From UBA1765 sp045629945 (GTDB lineage: Bacteria; Fibrobacterota; Fibrobacteria; Fibrobacterales; Fibrobacteraceae): a DNA stretch of 64,000 nucleotides. The notes under the pieces were generated by a model. That model was not told where the DNA came from, ran no database searches, and saw only the letters and a program-made list of their open reading frames with translations. The position numbers were made by a program, and so were the translations under genes. Where the stretch lies: the NCBI GenBank assembly GCA_045629945.1, contig JAZQSE010000017.1:62001-126000 (forward strand), in the 5' to 3' direction. Of this stretch, positions 17,092-25,722 are shown one piece after another. Each line of letters opens with the position of its first letter. Within the stretch, counting starts at the first letter, position 1.

Positions 17092-18063
17092 ATGTCGTCA
17101 ATAAATTTTGCTACAAGAGAAATTAGTTGCAAGGTTGTGTTTTATGGCCCTGGTTTAAGTGGTAAAACTACGAATTTGCAGATAATTCATCAGAAAATGC
17201 CGCAAGATAAGCGGACGGATATGGTATCGCTTGCTACCGAAGGTGATCGCACACTTTATTTTGACTTTTTACCATTGAATCTTGGTGATATTAAGGGTTT
17301 TAAAACTCGTTTTCAGCTTTATACGGTTCCTGGACAGGTTTATTACAATAGTACTCGTAAGTTAGTTCTTCGTGGGGCGGATGGGGTTGTTTTTGTTGCT
17401 GATTCCCAACGTTCTCGCCAAGCCGAAAATTTGGAAAGTTTGGAAAATTTACGTCAAAATCTAAGCGATTATGGCATGGATTTAGACGAAATGCCTTTTG
17501 TATTGCAGTATAATAAACGAGATATGGATGACGTTCTTTCTATTGATGAAATGAACGCAACGCTTAATCCAAGAAAGGTTCCTGCATTCCCAGCAACTGC
17601 ACATAATGGTAAAGGTGTTGTTACAACACTTAAAACTATTGCAATGTTGGTCATTGAAAAATTCAATGTGAAACAGGGCTTTTTGCGTAAAGCTGCTGAA
17701 GAAAACGCCGGAAGTACAGGTGTACATGACGTTTCTTTGAGTAAAGATGGTTTGAATGTCTCTCCAGCTCAAAATCCTTCACCTAATGCAAAACCAGCCA
17801 CAATGCCTAAGCCAAATAATGGTTCACCGTTCCGTATGCCGTCGTTTGCGTCTTCTAAAACAGCTGCATCGACTCCGTCTGCGGGTGCTGGTTTGTTTAC
17901 AAAATCTATAGGTTCGCCTTTTGGGCGTCCTCGTGTGGATTCGCCTTTTGCTTCTAAAATGCCTGGGTATTCAAGAACATTGAACCCCAATAATGCTGAA
18001 CCTAAGGTATCTGATGATGATATTGAATTGCGTCCATACGTGCCTAAGAAGAAAAAGGACTAA
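17092..18063 (+). CDS. mglA: MglA-family Ras-like GTPase with C-terminal extension
   Basis: Small GTPase of the bacterial MglA group, a polarity and motility switch in Myxococcus. 323 residues from the ATG at 17092 (GGA just upstream). G1 is GPGLSGKT at 19-26, the switch region reads TVPGQVYYNSTRK (79-90), and G4 is NKRD at 141-144. MglA proteins are about 195 residues; here a tail of about 125 residues follows, rich in Ser, Pro, Asn and Ala, ending in a KKKKD basic patch. The next gene encodes a roadblock protein, the usual MglB-type GAP partner. What the switch controls in this organism is unknown. Confidence 0.88.
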   Translation: MSSINFATREISCKVVFYGPGLSGKTTNLQIIHQKMPQDKRTDMVSLATEGDRTLYFDFLPLNLGDIKGFKTRFQLYTVPGQVYYNSTRKLVLRGADGVVFVADSQRSRQAENLESLENLRQNLSDYGMDLDEMPFVLQYNKRDMDDVLSIDEMNATLNPRKVPAFPATAHNGKGVVTTLKTIAMLVIEKFNVKQGFLRKAAEENAGSTGVHDVSLSKDGLNVSPAQNPSPNAKPATMPKPNNGSPFRMPSFASSKTAASTPSAGAGLFTKSIGSPFGRPRVDSPFASKMPGYSRTLNPNNAEPKVSDDDIELRPYVPKKKKD

Positions 18064-18071
18064 ACTTTTTT

Positions 18072-18488
18072 ATGAGTGATTTTGCTGTATATTCAGAAGA
18101 TGCCGCGAAAGTTGTTAAGTTAATGCGTGCTTATCTTTTGAGCGTAAAGGCCGAGTATGTCGTTTTATGTCATAGAGATGGTTCTGTAGTTGCTGAGGCC
18201 GGTTCTTTTAATGGGGATGCAATGCCTTTAGCTGTGTTGAGTACAGCGTCTTTTGACTCTGCTAGTCAGATTGGTGCTATGCTTGGGGGAGAAAAGTTCC
18301 AGGCCGTTTCTTACATTGGAGAATCTAGAGCGGTCTATATTTCTCCGGTAGACGCATCACTTATTCTTATTCAGATTTTTTCAGGAAGACTTCCTAACCG
18401 TATTGAAGATTACAATCGTATGTTAATCGATAAATTGTTAGATGCAGTTCCTTCCTTTACTCAGAATACAAGTAGTTTAGTTAGGTAG
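18072..18488 (+). CDS. Roadblock/LC7 domain protein (MglB-like)
   Basis: 138 residues, a single roadblock/LC7 fold: long N-terminal helix, then EYVVLCHRDGSVVAEAG, the helix SFDSASQIGAMLG, and AVYISPVDASLILIQIF. This family forms dimers that act as GAP or scaffold for MglA-type GTPases. It starts 8 nt after the GTPase gene, in the same reading direction, so it is very likely its partner. Confidence 0.85.
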   Translation: MSDFAVYSEDAAKVVKLMRAYLLSVKAEYVVLCHRDGSVVAEAGSFNGDAMPLAVLSTASFDSASQIGAMLGGEKFQAVSYIGESRAVYISPVDASLILIQIFSGRLPNRIEDYNRMLIDKLLDAVPSFTQNTSSLVR

Positions 18489-18494
18489 TAGGCT

Positions 18495-18953
18495 GTGACA
18501 GCGCCGACGTTTTTTAGAGAACTCCGAAAAACAACTGTCTTCTTTTTATTGCTTTTTCTAGCTTTTTTGATTCATCGGATTCTTGATTTGTTTGGATCAA
18601 GTTCGGTTTCGAATAATTCTTTTGCTAAAGTTGAACAATTGCGTAAAGCCGAAAGTGTGGTTTGCCACAATATTGTTGGTGGTGCTGCATTTGGTATAGA
18701 TACAGTTTTTGATGCGCATACTCGTGTCTATTTTTACTCTAAATTAGCGTCAGATTCTGTCTTGGATTTAGAACACCGTTGGTTTTGCGGTATTGATACA
18801 ATGCTTATTGTTCCCTGTACTTGTAATGGAAATATTTGTACGAGTTCTATTGCTCCAGAAAGATTAAAGGCTGGGGAATGGAGCGTTGACTTAGTCCGCG
18901 GTAAACAAATTTTTGATTCACGGCAATTTTTGGTGGTGGAACCTGATCTTTAG
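18495..18953 (+). CDS. Membrane-anchored DUF2914-like protein
   Basis: 152 residues from a GTG start 6 nt after the roadblock gene. One N-terminal membrane segment (about 13-33) is followed by a periplasmic or outside domain. The pattern RVYFYSKLASDSVLDLEHRW, then GEWSVDLVRGKQIFDSRQFLV, matches DUF2914, a small beta-sandwich of unknown role that ends envelope proteins. Its position inside the GTPase operon suggests a link between that switch and the envelope. Confidence 0.6.
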   Translation: MTAPTFFRELRKTTVFFLLLFLAFLIHRILDLFGSSSVSNNSFAKVEQLRKAESVVCHNIVGGAAFGIDTVFDAHTRVYFYSKLASDSVLDLEHRWFCGIDTMLIVPCTCNGNICTSSIAPERLKAGEWSVDLVRGKQIFDSRQFLVVEPDL

Positions 18954-18967
18954 AAAGGTTGCGTAGA

Positions 18968-21820
18968 ATGCTTGGCCGCTTACTTTTTGCGTTTTTGCTT
19001 TTGGCCATATATTCTCATTCACTACAGGTGGATTCTTTACCTTTATGGAATGATTCTTTACTTGCTTCTAATCATTTTCAAACTGAAGATTCTTTAGTAG
19101 CGGATTCTACAAAAAATTTAAATGCTCTTGAAACATCGGGTTCAAAAACAATATCTGTTGTGGTGGGGGATGGCGGAACAGAAGTAGACCAAGAGCTTCG
19201 CCTTTCAATGAAAGGTTTTGTGACTGATAGTGTTTATATTGATGCTTTTTTATCTGATGTTGGGCGTAGTGCAGGAGACCAGAATACAGCAACATTGCAA
19301 GAAGTAGATCAAGTGTATTTTAGAGTGGAATCTCCATTTGCTCTTTTGCATTTGGGGGATTTGGAATGGAAAGAAGAAAATTTTGTTTTTTTAGGAATAG
19401 AACGTAATACTCTTGGTGTTATGGCCGGAGCGAAAACTCAAAGTTCAGAAGCTAGAGGTGTTTTTGGTATAGATGAAACTGAACATTTTTCAGTTTCGTT
19501 CCAGGGTGTTGATGGACAAAGAAGTGGTTATGTTGTGGATGCAACCGCTTCTTTTCTTTCTCTTGTGCCTGAATCAGAAACGGTTTATTTAAATGGAAAA
19601 AAGTTGAAACGCGGAGAAGATTATGAATTGAATTATGCAGGAGGTGTCCTTGATTTTAAAGGAAGTGTCTTACCTTCTTCGCTCGATGAAATCCGGGTAG
19701 AATATGATGCGTATCATTTAGGAGAATCTTCACGATTATTTGCTGGCAAAGGAAAATACCGCAGTAAAAATATTTGGTTAGATGTAGGGGCTTTTCGGTT
19801 AGAAAGTGATGTAGAGCGTTTGAAAAGGGGAAGTTTAGATTCTACGGCGTATCAGATTTTAAAAAATGATAAAGGTGAAAGTTTAGAAGAAAAAGATTCG
19901 TCGGGGACTCTTTATAGACCGTTTCAAACGGATAAAGCTTCGGCTCGTTTGCGGTTTGCGTATGAGAATGCTTTTTTAGATTTAGAAACTGGCTTTTATA
20001 GAAAGGATTCTAATACTGTTTCGCCATTTGTAAAAGGTCCTGAAGGGCGAGCTTTTCGCTGGAATTTTCAAACAGATTCGTCTAAAATGCTTTTGAATTT
20101 TCCATTAATGTTTGGTTATTCTGGAAATTATATTGAAAGTGGCTTTTTAACAGAAGACTTTTCGGGTGAAGATAAAAGTTATGATTCTTATGAATTAAGA
20201 GAAAATTGGGATTTGGATTCTTTAGATACTTTTGGAAATAAGAAATCTGATTTGTTGGTGATGCGATTCAAGGCTGCAAAATTTTTGTATGGTGGATTAG
20301 AATGGGGCTATAAAGAAAATGAATCTTCAAAAGAAAATTCAATGCGTACAAGATTTTATTTAGAACATTTTGGAAATTTATCTGAAAGTTCTCTTTCCTT
20401 TGTTCATATTGCTGCAGAAGATTCTCTTTCATCAAAACGTTACCAAGGAATTTTAGAAACAGGAGTTAATCAAGGTTTTATCAGACCTTATGCGAAAACT
20501 GATTTTGCTTATTGGGAAAGAGAGTTTAATGCAGATGAATCTATGGCGATTCGTTTCTTGAATGTTGGTGGAGTCAGTTTAAATGCAGAAAATTTTTTGA
20601 TTAAAGAAGAAATTGGAAGCAGAAATCAAAAAAATAAAAAAGAAAATGGAAAATGGTTGGATTCTCTGCAACAGATTTCTTGGACGCAGATGGCAGATGT
20701 TTATTTTGATTATTTTACTTTGCAGCATTTGATTCAATATAAAAGAACAAATAGCGAAGAAAGAGAAACAAATAATACTTGGCTTTCAGAACAAAATTTA
20801 AAATTTGAAAATTCTAATTTGGGTATTGTATCTGATTTGCGTTATGAATTTGGTTTAACAAAAGAACAACCTTATGTAGCAATTTATAAACCCGTTGCGG
20901 CCGGAACAGGTGATGTCCTTTATGATAGTACAACGGGATTGTTTATTGAAGGGGTGGATAATGGAAACTTTGTGTATGAGGGAATGGGACGTTCAGATTC
21001 GCTTGCCGTAGAAGCTTCACATGTGTCATTTGATTTCTTTTTTGAATGGGAACCTGCAAAAATTTTCAAAATAAAACAAGGCTTTTTAACAGATGTTATT
21101 TTAGGATTAGATTGGCATGCAGAAAGTTATGATACAACTGGTGTGAAATTATTTTTCCCGGAAATAACACCTTCGGGATTGCAAAATGTGACAAGTGGTT
21201 TGTATTTTATCGAAGGGAATTTGGGATGGTTACCATTCGATGGAAATTTTGAATTGCATTATTATCCGGGGACAGAATACGAAAAAAAAGATTTGTGGAG
21301 TGGCTATACCCAAAAACGGGATTGGCATCGATTGAGTATGGTGTTTTCTGGACGTAAAAATGAAATGTGGAATTTTGATGGATTAGTCGAAAAGGCAAAA
21401 TTAAAAGCTTTGATTGATTTAACATGGAACGCTTATGAAGGCGGATTTTCTTGGCGAAGAGATTTGCCATTAGGATTTTATGTAGAACCTGCTTTTAAAG
21501 CTCGTTATGGAGATGGTGAAGAAGGAAATGAATTTAATGCTCTTTTGAAAGAAGGACGTTTAGGAGTAGGTTATTTATGGAATAGTCAGGTAGATGTTTC
21601 TGTTTCTTGTAGTGCCATTCATTTAGCGACAGATTTTGACTATTTACCTTATTCCTTAATGTCTGGTTATGATAAAGGGTTGACGTGGAGAATTGAAGCG
21701 AATGGAGAATTGAGTTTAGGAAATTATTTGTCATTAGGTACTAGATACATTTTAAGAATTGGTGATGTCGATAAAAATATTTTCCAGAAATGGTCTATGG
21801 AGGCGAGGGCGTATTTATGA
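18968..21820 (+). CDS. Large secreted/outer-membrane beta-rich protein
   Basis: 950 residues from the ATG at 18968 (signal MLGRLLFAFLLLAIYSHSL); a TTG three codons earlier is an alternative. After the signal come Ser/Asp-rich repeats with LxxDSL units, then a segment VYLNGKKLKRGEDYELNY...GVLDF that resembles repeats in SprA and other giant envelope proteins. The rest is alternating aromatic/polar sequence, ending in RAYL, as in a large beta-barrel. I do not recognise a named family. The stop overlaps the start of the Omp85-like gene (ATGA), so the two are probably made in fixed ratio. Confidence 0.7.
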   Translation: MLGRLLFAFLLLAIYSHSLQVDSLPLWNDSLLASNHFQTEDSLVADSTKNLNALETSGSKTISVVVGDGGTEVDQELRLSMKGFVTDSVYIDAFLSDVGRSAGDQNTATLQEVDQVYFRVESPFALLHLGDLEWKEENFVFLGIERNTLGVMAGAKTQSSEARGVFGIDETEHFSVSFQGVDGQRSGYVVDATASFLSLVPESETVYLNGKKLKRGEDYELNYAGGVLDFKGSVLPSSLDEIRVEYDAYHLGESSRLFAGKGKYRSKNIWLDVGAFRLESDVERLKRGSLDSTAYQILKNDKGESLEEKDSSGTLYRPFQTDKASARLRFAYENAFLDLETGFYRKDSNTVSPFVKGPEGRAFRWNFQTDSSKMLLNFPLMFGYSGNYIESGFLTEDFSGEDKSYDSYELRENWDLDSLDTFGNKKSDLLVMRFKAAKFLYGGLEWGYKENESSKENSMRTRFYLEHFGNLSESSLSFVHIAAEDSLSSKRYQGILETGVNQGFIRPYAKTDFAYWEREFNADESMAIRFLNVGGVSLNAENFLIKEEIGSRNQKNKKENGKWLDSLQQISWTQMADVYFDYFTLQHLIQYKRTNSEERETNNTWLSEQNLKFENSNLGIVSDLRYEFGLTKEQPYVAIYKPVAAGTGDVLYDSTTGLFIEGVDNGNFVYEGMGRSDSLAVEASHVSFDFFFEWEPAKIFKIKQGFLTDVILGLDWHAESYDTTGVKLFFPEITPSGLQNVTSGLYFIEGNLGWLPFDGNFELHYYPGTEYEKKDLWSGYTQKRDWHRLSMVFSGRKNEMWNFDGLVEKAKLKALIDLTWNAYEGGFSWRRDLPLGFYVEPAFKARYGDGEEGNEFNALLKEGRLGVGYLWNSQVDVSVSCSAIHLATDFDYLPYSLMSGYDKGLTWRIEANGELSLGNYLSLGTRYILRIGDVDKNIFQKWSMEARAYL

Positions 21821-23166
21821 TAATTGTCTTTTTGCTTTTATGCCTTTTTTCTGGAATTTCTTTTGCACAAGAAATGTGTTCTGAAGTGCTTTTTATAGGA
21901 GATTTTACAGAACAAGAAAAAGAAATTTTATCAGAAACAAAAGATAAGGTAAAACGAAAAGATTTTTTAAAAAGGATTCAAAGGAATTTTGAAAATAATG
22001 GTTTTGTCGGAGCTGATTTGTATGAAAAATGTAAAGGCGATACACTTTATTTTGTAAATGAAAAAGGCGAAGGATTTGTTTATGGAGTCCCGCGCAATAA
22101 ACTTTTAACAAAAACCAAACCTGAGGTTTTTGTTAAGTTATCTGGAATAGTTCCTGGCGAAAAAGTAGTTTTAGATGATTTATCTCGGGCTGTAAAAAAA
22201 ATGGAACGTTCAGGGCATTTTATAAAAGCAAAAGAACCTGAACTTTATAGAGAAAAAAATCGCAATCGTTTAGTCCCATTATTTTATATGCAAGAAACTT
22301 CTGGTAGTTTTATTGAAGGACTTGTTTCTTATTCAAGTGAAGATGAAAAGTGGATTGGTGTATTAGATGTTTCTTTGAAAAATATTTTAGGAACGGCTAG
22401 GAATTTAGATATAGAAGGTGTTTCTGGTGATATTGCGCATAGAATTTCTTTTGAATATTTAGAACCTTGGATTTTTGGAACAGCATGGAATGCTTTGGCT
22501 AGAGGCGTTTTGGAAGATGATACTTTGTATAGCGACGCTTTGTTAGAAATAGGGGCTTCTAGAAGTTTGTCGTTTGAATGGGATTTTACTGTTTTGGGTG
22601 GTGTTGGGAATAATGAATGGACCACAGCAGTTGAACTTTCTTACCAAAATTTTGATGCTTTTTATTTGCCAACATCTGGAACTTCTGCAAATATTGAAAT
22701 GCGGATGAAAAATTATAGAAAAGGAAATCTGGAAAATTTTGTTTCATTATCTGGGGTGTATGAAAAGTATTTTCCTCTTTCTTATGGATTTGTTTCTCGC
22801 ATAGGTTTTTCTGGAGCCACGTTACTCCCGACAGGAAATGTTTTTGCCAATGAAGATTTGTTTCGTTTAGGCGGTAGTGATTCTTGGAAGGGGTTTAGAA
22901 AAGATTTTATTAAAACTCGTAGTTATGGGAATACTGAAGTCGCACTGCGTTTTCAAGGACTTTGGCAAACAGCTTTTGAAGTATTTTATCAACCTGGAAT
23001 TTATCGGGAAATGTCTCCGTATCATGGTTGGAAAACTCACCACCAGTATGGTTTAGGAATAATCCAATACCGTTCTTCTTTTGCGGTTTCTCTTTATTAT
23101 GCGTTAAGGCCAGAACTTGATTTTGAAGAAGGCTTTTTACATTTAGGGGTAAAAGCCTTGTTTTAA
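21817..23166 (+). CDS. Omp85/BamA-superfamily outer-membrane barrel
   Basis: 449 residues from the ATG in the ATGA overlap (signal MIIVFLLLCLFSGISFAQ); an in-frame ATG 27 nt upstream is inside the previous gene. Residues about 20-150 look like one or two POTRA modules (KDFLKRIQRNFENNGFVGADLY, then VFVKLSGIVPGEKVVLDDLSRAVKKMERSGHF). The remainder is a barrel with the loop motif LFRLGGSDSWKGFRKD, comparable to the BamA/TamA G-G-xx-RGF loop, and a C-terminal aromatic (LF). At 449 residues it is much shorter than BamA, more like TamA- or FhaC-sized members. Its substrate may be the large protein encoded directly before it. Confidence 0.75.
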   Translation: MIIVFLLLCLFSGISFAQEMCSEVLFIGDFTEQEKEILSETKDKVKRKDFLKRIQRNFENNGFVGADLYEKCKGDTLYFVNEKGEGFVYGVPRNKLLTKTKPEVFVKLSGIVPGEKVVLDDLSRAVKKMERSGHFIKAKEPELYREKNRNRLVPLFYMQETSGSFIEGLVSYSSEDEKWIGVLDVSLKNILGTARNLDIEGVSGDIAHRISFEYLEPWIFGTAWNALARGVLEDDTLYSDALLEIGASRSLSFEWDFTVLGGVGNNEWTTAVELSYQNFDAFYLPTSGTSANIEMRMKNYRKGNLENFVSLSGVYEKYFPLSYGFVSRIGFSGATLLPTGNVFANEDLFRLGGSDSWKGFRKDFIKTRSYGNTEVALRFQGLWQTAFEVFYQPGIYREMSPYHGWKTHHQYGLGIIQYRSSFAVSLYYALRPELDFEEGFLHLGVKALF

Positions 23167-24113
23167 AAAACGGGAGTTTTTGATTTTTCTCCTTGGTTTT
23201 CCCGAACCATTTTTGGGACTAAATACCCAGGAAGTAAAGTTAATAGTTTGTGATAAATCTTTTTGGCTTCTTGTTCGTTGACTTCAAAGTGTGCAGTACC
23301 TTGTGCTTTGTCAAGTAAATGCAAGTAATAAGGGAGAACACCGTTTTCAAAGAGCGTGTTTGAAAGTTCGGCCAGTGTTTCTGCGGAGTCATTTACACCT
23401 TTTAATAAAGTACTTTGGTTGAGCAAAAGAACATTTGCATTTTTGAATTGTTTGAGTAAAAGTGTTGTTTCGTTAGAAATTTCTTGTGCGTGGTTTGCGT
23501 GTAAAACGAGAATAAAGTGAAAACGTTCTGAATATTTTTCAAATAAGGGTAAATAAGTTTTAGCTAATTCAGGTTCTGTTATTGGAACTCTTGTGTGGAA
23601 TCGAAGGGTTCGGACTGCCTTTGCTGGTATGGCTTTTTTGATGAGTTCTTCTATAACAGAAATAGGAGTCATAAAAGGGTCGCCACCAGAAAAAATGATT
23701 TCTTTTATTGAAGAATCTTTTTCAAGGTATTCTTGAAGGAGAATAGAAAGATTAGCCGGCATTAAAAGTTTTGAATTTCTTCTGAAACAAAAACGGCAAC
23801 GAACGCTGCAAGTGTTGCCTGCAATTAATAGAATGCGATGCTTGTATTTTTGTAAAATGCCATTTTCTTTTTGAGCAAGAGTGTCGCCGACAGGGTCTTT
23901 CAGAAAGCCTTCAGATTGAATATTTTCTTGTAAGGTTGGTAATACTTGGCGTAAGAGTGGGTCGTTTGGATTTCCTTTTTGCATTTTTTTTGCATAGGAA
24001 AAGGGAACTCGCATCGGAAAATCAGAAGAAAAATCAATGCCAGGAACATCTTTAAGTTCTAAAAATTCAAGAAGTTCATTAATTCTTAAAAAAGGATTTG
24101 ATGAATTCTGCAT
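23163..24113 (-). CDS. epmB: EF-P (R)-beta-lysine pathway lysine 2,3-aminomutase
   Basis: Radical SAM/PLP enzyme converting L-lysine to beta-lysine for attachment to EF-P. 316 residues. The cluster motif CxxxCxxC is at C102, C106 and C109 (TCSVRCRFCFRR), and IIFSGGDPFMTP follows. The length fits EpmB rather than the longer catabolic KamA (about 420). It is divergent from efp, with 37 nt between the two starts, and its 3' end overlaps the Omp85-like gene by 4 nt. The ligase EpmA is not in the window. Confidence 0.9.
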   Translation of the reverse strand: MQNSSNPFLRINELLEFLELKDVPGIDFSSDFPMRVPFSYAKKMQKGNPNDPLLRQVLPTLQENIQSEGFLKDPVGDTLAQKENGILQKYKHRILLIAGNTCSVRCRFCFRRNSKLLMPANLSILLQEYLEKDSSIKEIIFSGGDPFMTPISVIEELIKKAIPAKAVRTLRFHTRVPITEPELAKTYLPLFEKYSERFHFILVLHANHAQEISNETTLLLKQFKNANVLLLNQSTLLKGVNDSAETLAELSNTLFENGVLPYYLHLLDKAQGTAHFEVNEQEAKKIYHKLLTLLPGYLVPKMVRENQGEKSKTPVF

Positions 24114-24150
24114 AAATATTTAAATTTCCCAAAAATTTAATGAGGTTACT

Positions 24151-24720
24151 ATGGGTACTGTTAGCACCAACGAGTTTCGTAAAAAGTTAAAAATTATGGT
24201 TGATGGTCAGCCTTACATGATCATGGAAAACCAGTTTGTTAAGCCAGGTAAAGGCCAAGCCTTTAACCGCGTTAAAATTAAAAATTTAGTGACAGGTCGT
24301 ACACTAGAACGCACTTGGAAAAGTGGTGACACAGTTGAAGAAGCTGAAGTTACTTATAGTGAAATGACTTATCTCTATAACGATGGTGCTACCTGGTTCT
24401 TTATGGATAATACCACCATGGAAACTATGGAAATTCCAAAAGATGCCATGAATGGTGCTGAACTTTGGCTTCTCGATGGTGCTATGGTTGAAGTAACTTG
24501 GTGGGATGGAAAAGCGATTGAAGTTATTCCACCTACATTTGTTGATCTTTTGATTGTGGATGCTCCTCCAGGAGTTGCTGGTAATACAGCAAGTGGTAAC
24601 GTTATGCGCCCAGCTAAACTTGAAACTGGTGCAGAAGTTATGATTCCTTTGTTTATTGAACAAGGTACTAAGATTCGCGTGGATACCCGCGATGGTTCTT
24701 ATTTAGAAAGAGCTAAGTAA
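24151..24720 (+). CDS. efp: Elongation factor P
   Basis: Relieves ribosome stalling at polyproline. 189 residues with three beta domains. The modifiable tip is K34 in VKPGKGQAFNR, the same residue and context as the E. coli EF-P that EpmA/EpmB modify. GAGG is six bases before the ATG. A strong terminator follows. The divergent epmB supports beta-lysylation here. Confidence 0.96.
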   Translation: MGTVSTNEFRKKLKIMVDGQPYMIMENQFVKPGKGQAFNRVKIKNLVTGRTLERTWKSGDTVEEAEVTYSEMTYLYNDGATWFFMDNTTMETMEIPKDAMNGAELWLLDGAMVEVTWWDGKAIEVIPPTFVDLLIVDAPPGVAGNTASGNVMRPAKLETGAEVMIPLFIEQGTKIRVDTRDGSYLERAK

Positions 24721-24743
24721 TTTCTTGTTATACAAGAAATTTT

Positions 24744-24772
24744 AAAAATGGGCACCTTCGGTGCCCATTTTT
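24744..24772 (+). terminator. Intrinsic terminator after efp
   Basis: 13-bp perfect stem with core TGGGCACC / GGTGCCCA, a TTC loop and a T-rich end, 24 nt after the efp stop. Confidence 0.92.
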
Positions 24773-24821
24773 TGTTGGAAAAATTATTTGCAAAAAGACT
24801 TGGCATCGCAAACATAGTGCG

Positions 24822-25550
24822 AATTCTCATCGCGAGAGGCCTTACGCCTCGTGACCATCTGTTAGCAAGTTGTCATCGCGAACGCAGTGTGGCGATCTGT
24901 TGGCGATGAGATTGCCACGCCGTGTATTCTACACGTCTCGCAATGACAAGGTTCTCAGGCAAGAACCGCGAGCAAGTGTAGGGTTGTCATGGCGAACGTA
25001 GTATAAATTGTCATCGCGAACGCAGTGTGGCGATCTACTGGCAAGCAGATTGCTTCCACCACGCCACAAATGTGGCTCGTGGCAGGCTCACATTTAGGCT
25101 TCGCGGAAAAATCTTTTCACTCCATCGCAATGACAAGGTTCTCAGGCAAGAATCGCGAGCAAGTGTAGGGTTGTCATGGCGAACGTAGTATAAATTGTCA
25201 TCGCAAGTGTACAAACAAGTTGTCATCGCGAACGTAGTGTGGCGATCTACTGGCAAGCAGATTGCTTCCACCACGCCACAAGTGTGGCTCGTGGCAGGCT
25301 CACATTTAGGCTTCGCGGAAAAATCTTTTCACTCCATCGCAATGACAAGGTTCTCAGGCAAGAAACGCGAGCAAGTGTAGGGTTGTCATGGCAAACGTAG
25401 TATAAATTGTCATCGCAAGTGTACAAACAAGTTGTCATCGCGAACGCAGTGTGGCGATCTGTTGACGATGAGATTGCCGCGCCGTGTATTCTACACTCCA
25501 TCGCAATGACAAAAGTGTGTTCGCAATGAGAAGAACCGCGAGCAAGTTCC
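24822..25550. repeat. Array of intergenic palindromic repeats (TGTCATCGCGAA family)
   Basis: Four units begin TTGTCATCGCGAACG and end TCGCAATGACAA, which are imperfect inverted termini: 24870-24949 (80 bp), 25008-25136 (129 bp), 25220-25348 (129 bp) and 25432-25512 (81 bp). The middle part is a tandem duplication with a 212-bp period (units starting 25008, 25220 and 25432). Short half-units (GTCATGGCGAACGTAG) lie between. Units of 80 and 129 bp differ by an inserted stretch containing CCACGCCACAA. They look like non-autonomous, MITE-like elements; no transposase is present. The 950-nt gap has no credible gene. Confidence 0.85.
24881..24977 (+). repeat. 97-bp perfect inverted repeat, left copy
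   Basis: Base-for-base reverse complement of 34926-35022 and part of the repeat array. The match continues with mismatches to about 24822 (partner about 35081). Confidence 0.9.
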
Positions 25551-25722
25551 ATCGCAAGTGACAATAGCATCGTCCAGGGAAGGGGAACACTCCTTTGTAA
25601 TGAGAACTTTCAGGCAATTGTTGTTTGAATCAAGAAACTCTTATTAGTAAGAACATCAAGACACAAAGTCTATCTTGGTTAGCAAATTGTTTTCTTAGTT
25701 TTCCTTTGCTATCTTTTAACAC

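Noticed and set aside
25008..25512. Regularly spaced repeats that could be taken for CRISPR
   Set aside because: Period is 212 bp, units are 80-129 bp with inverted ends, and there are no unique 30-40 bp spacers or cas genes.
25035..25570. Two minus-strand ORFs with near-identical products
   Set aside because: They are translations of the tandem repeat units, without RBS or family; the similarity is the repeat itself.
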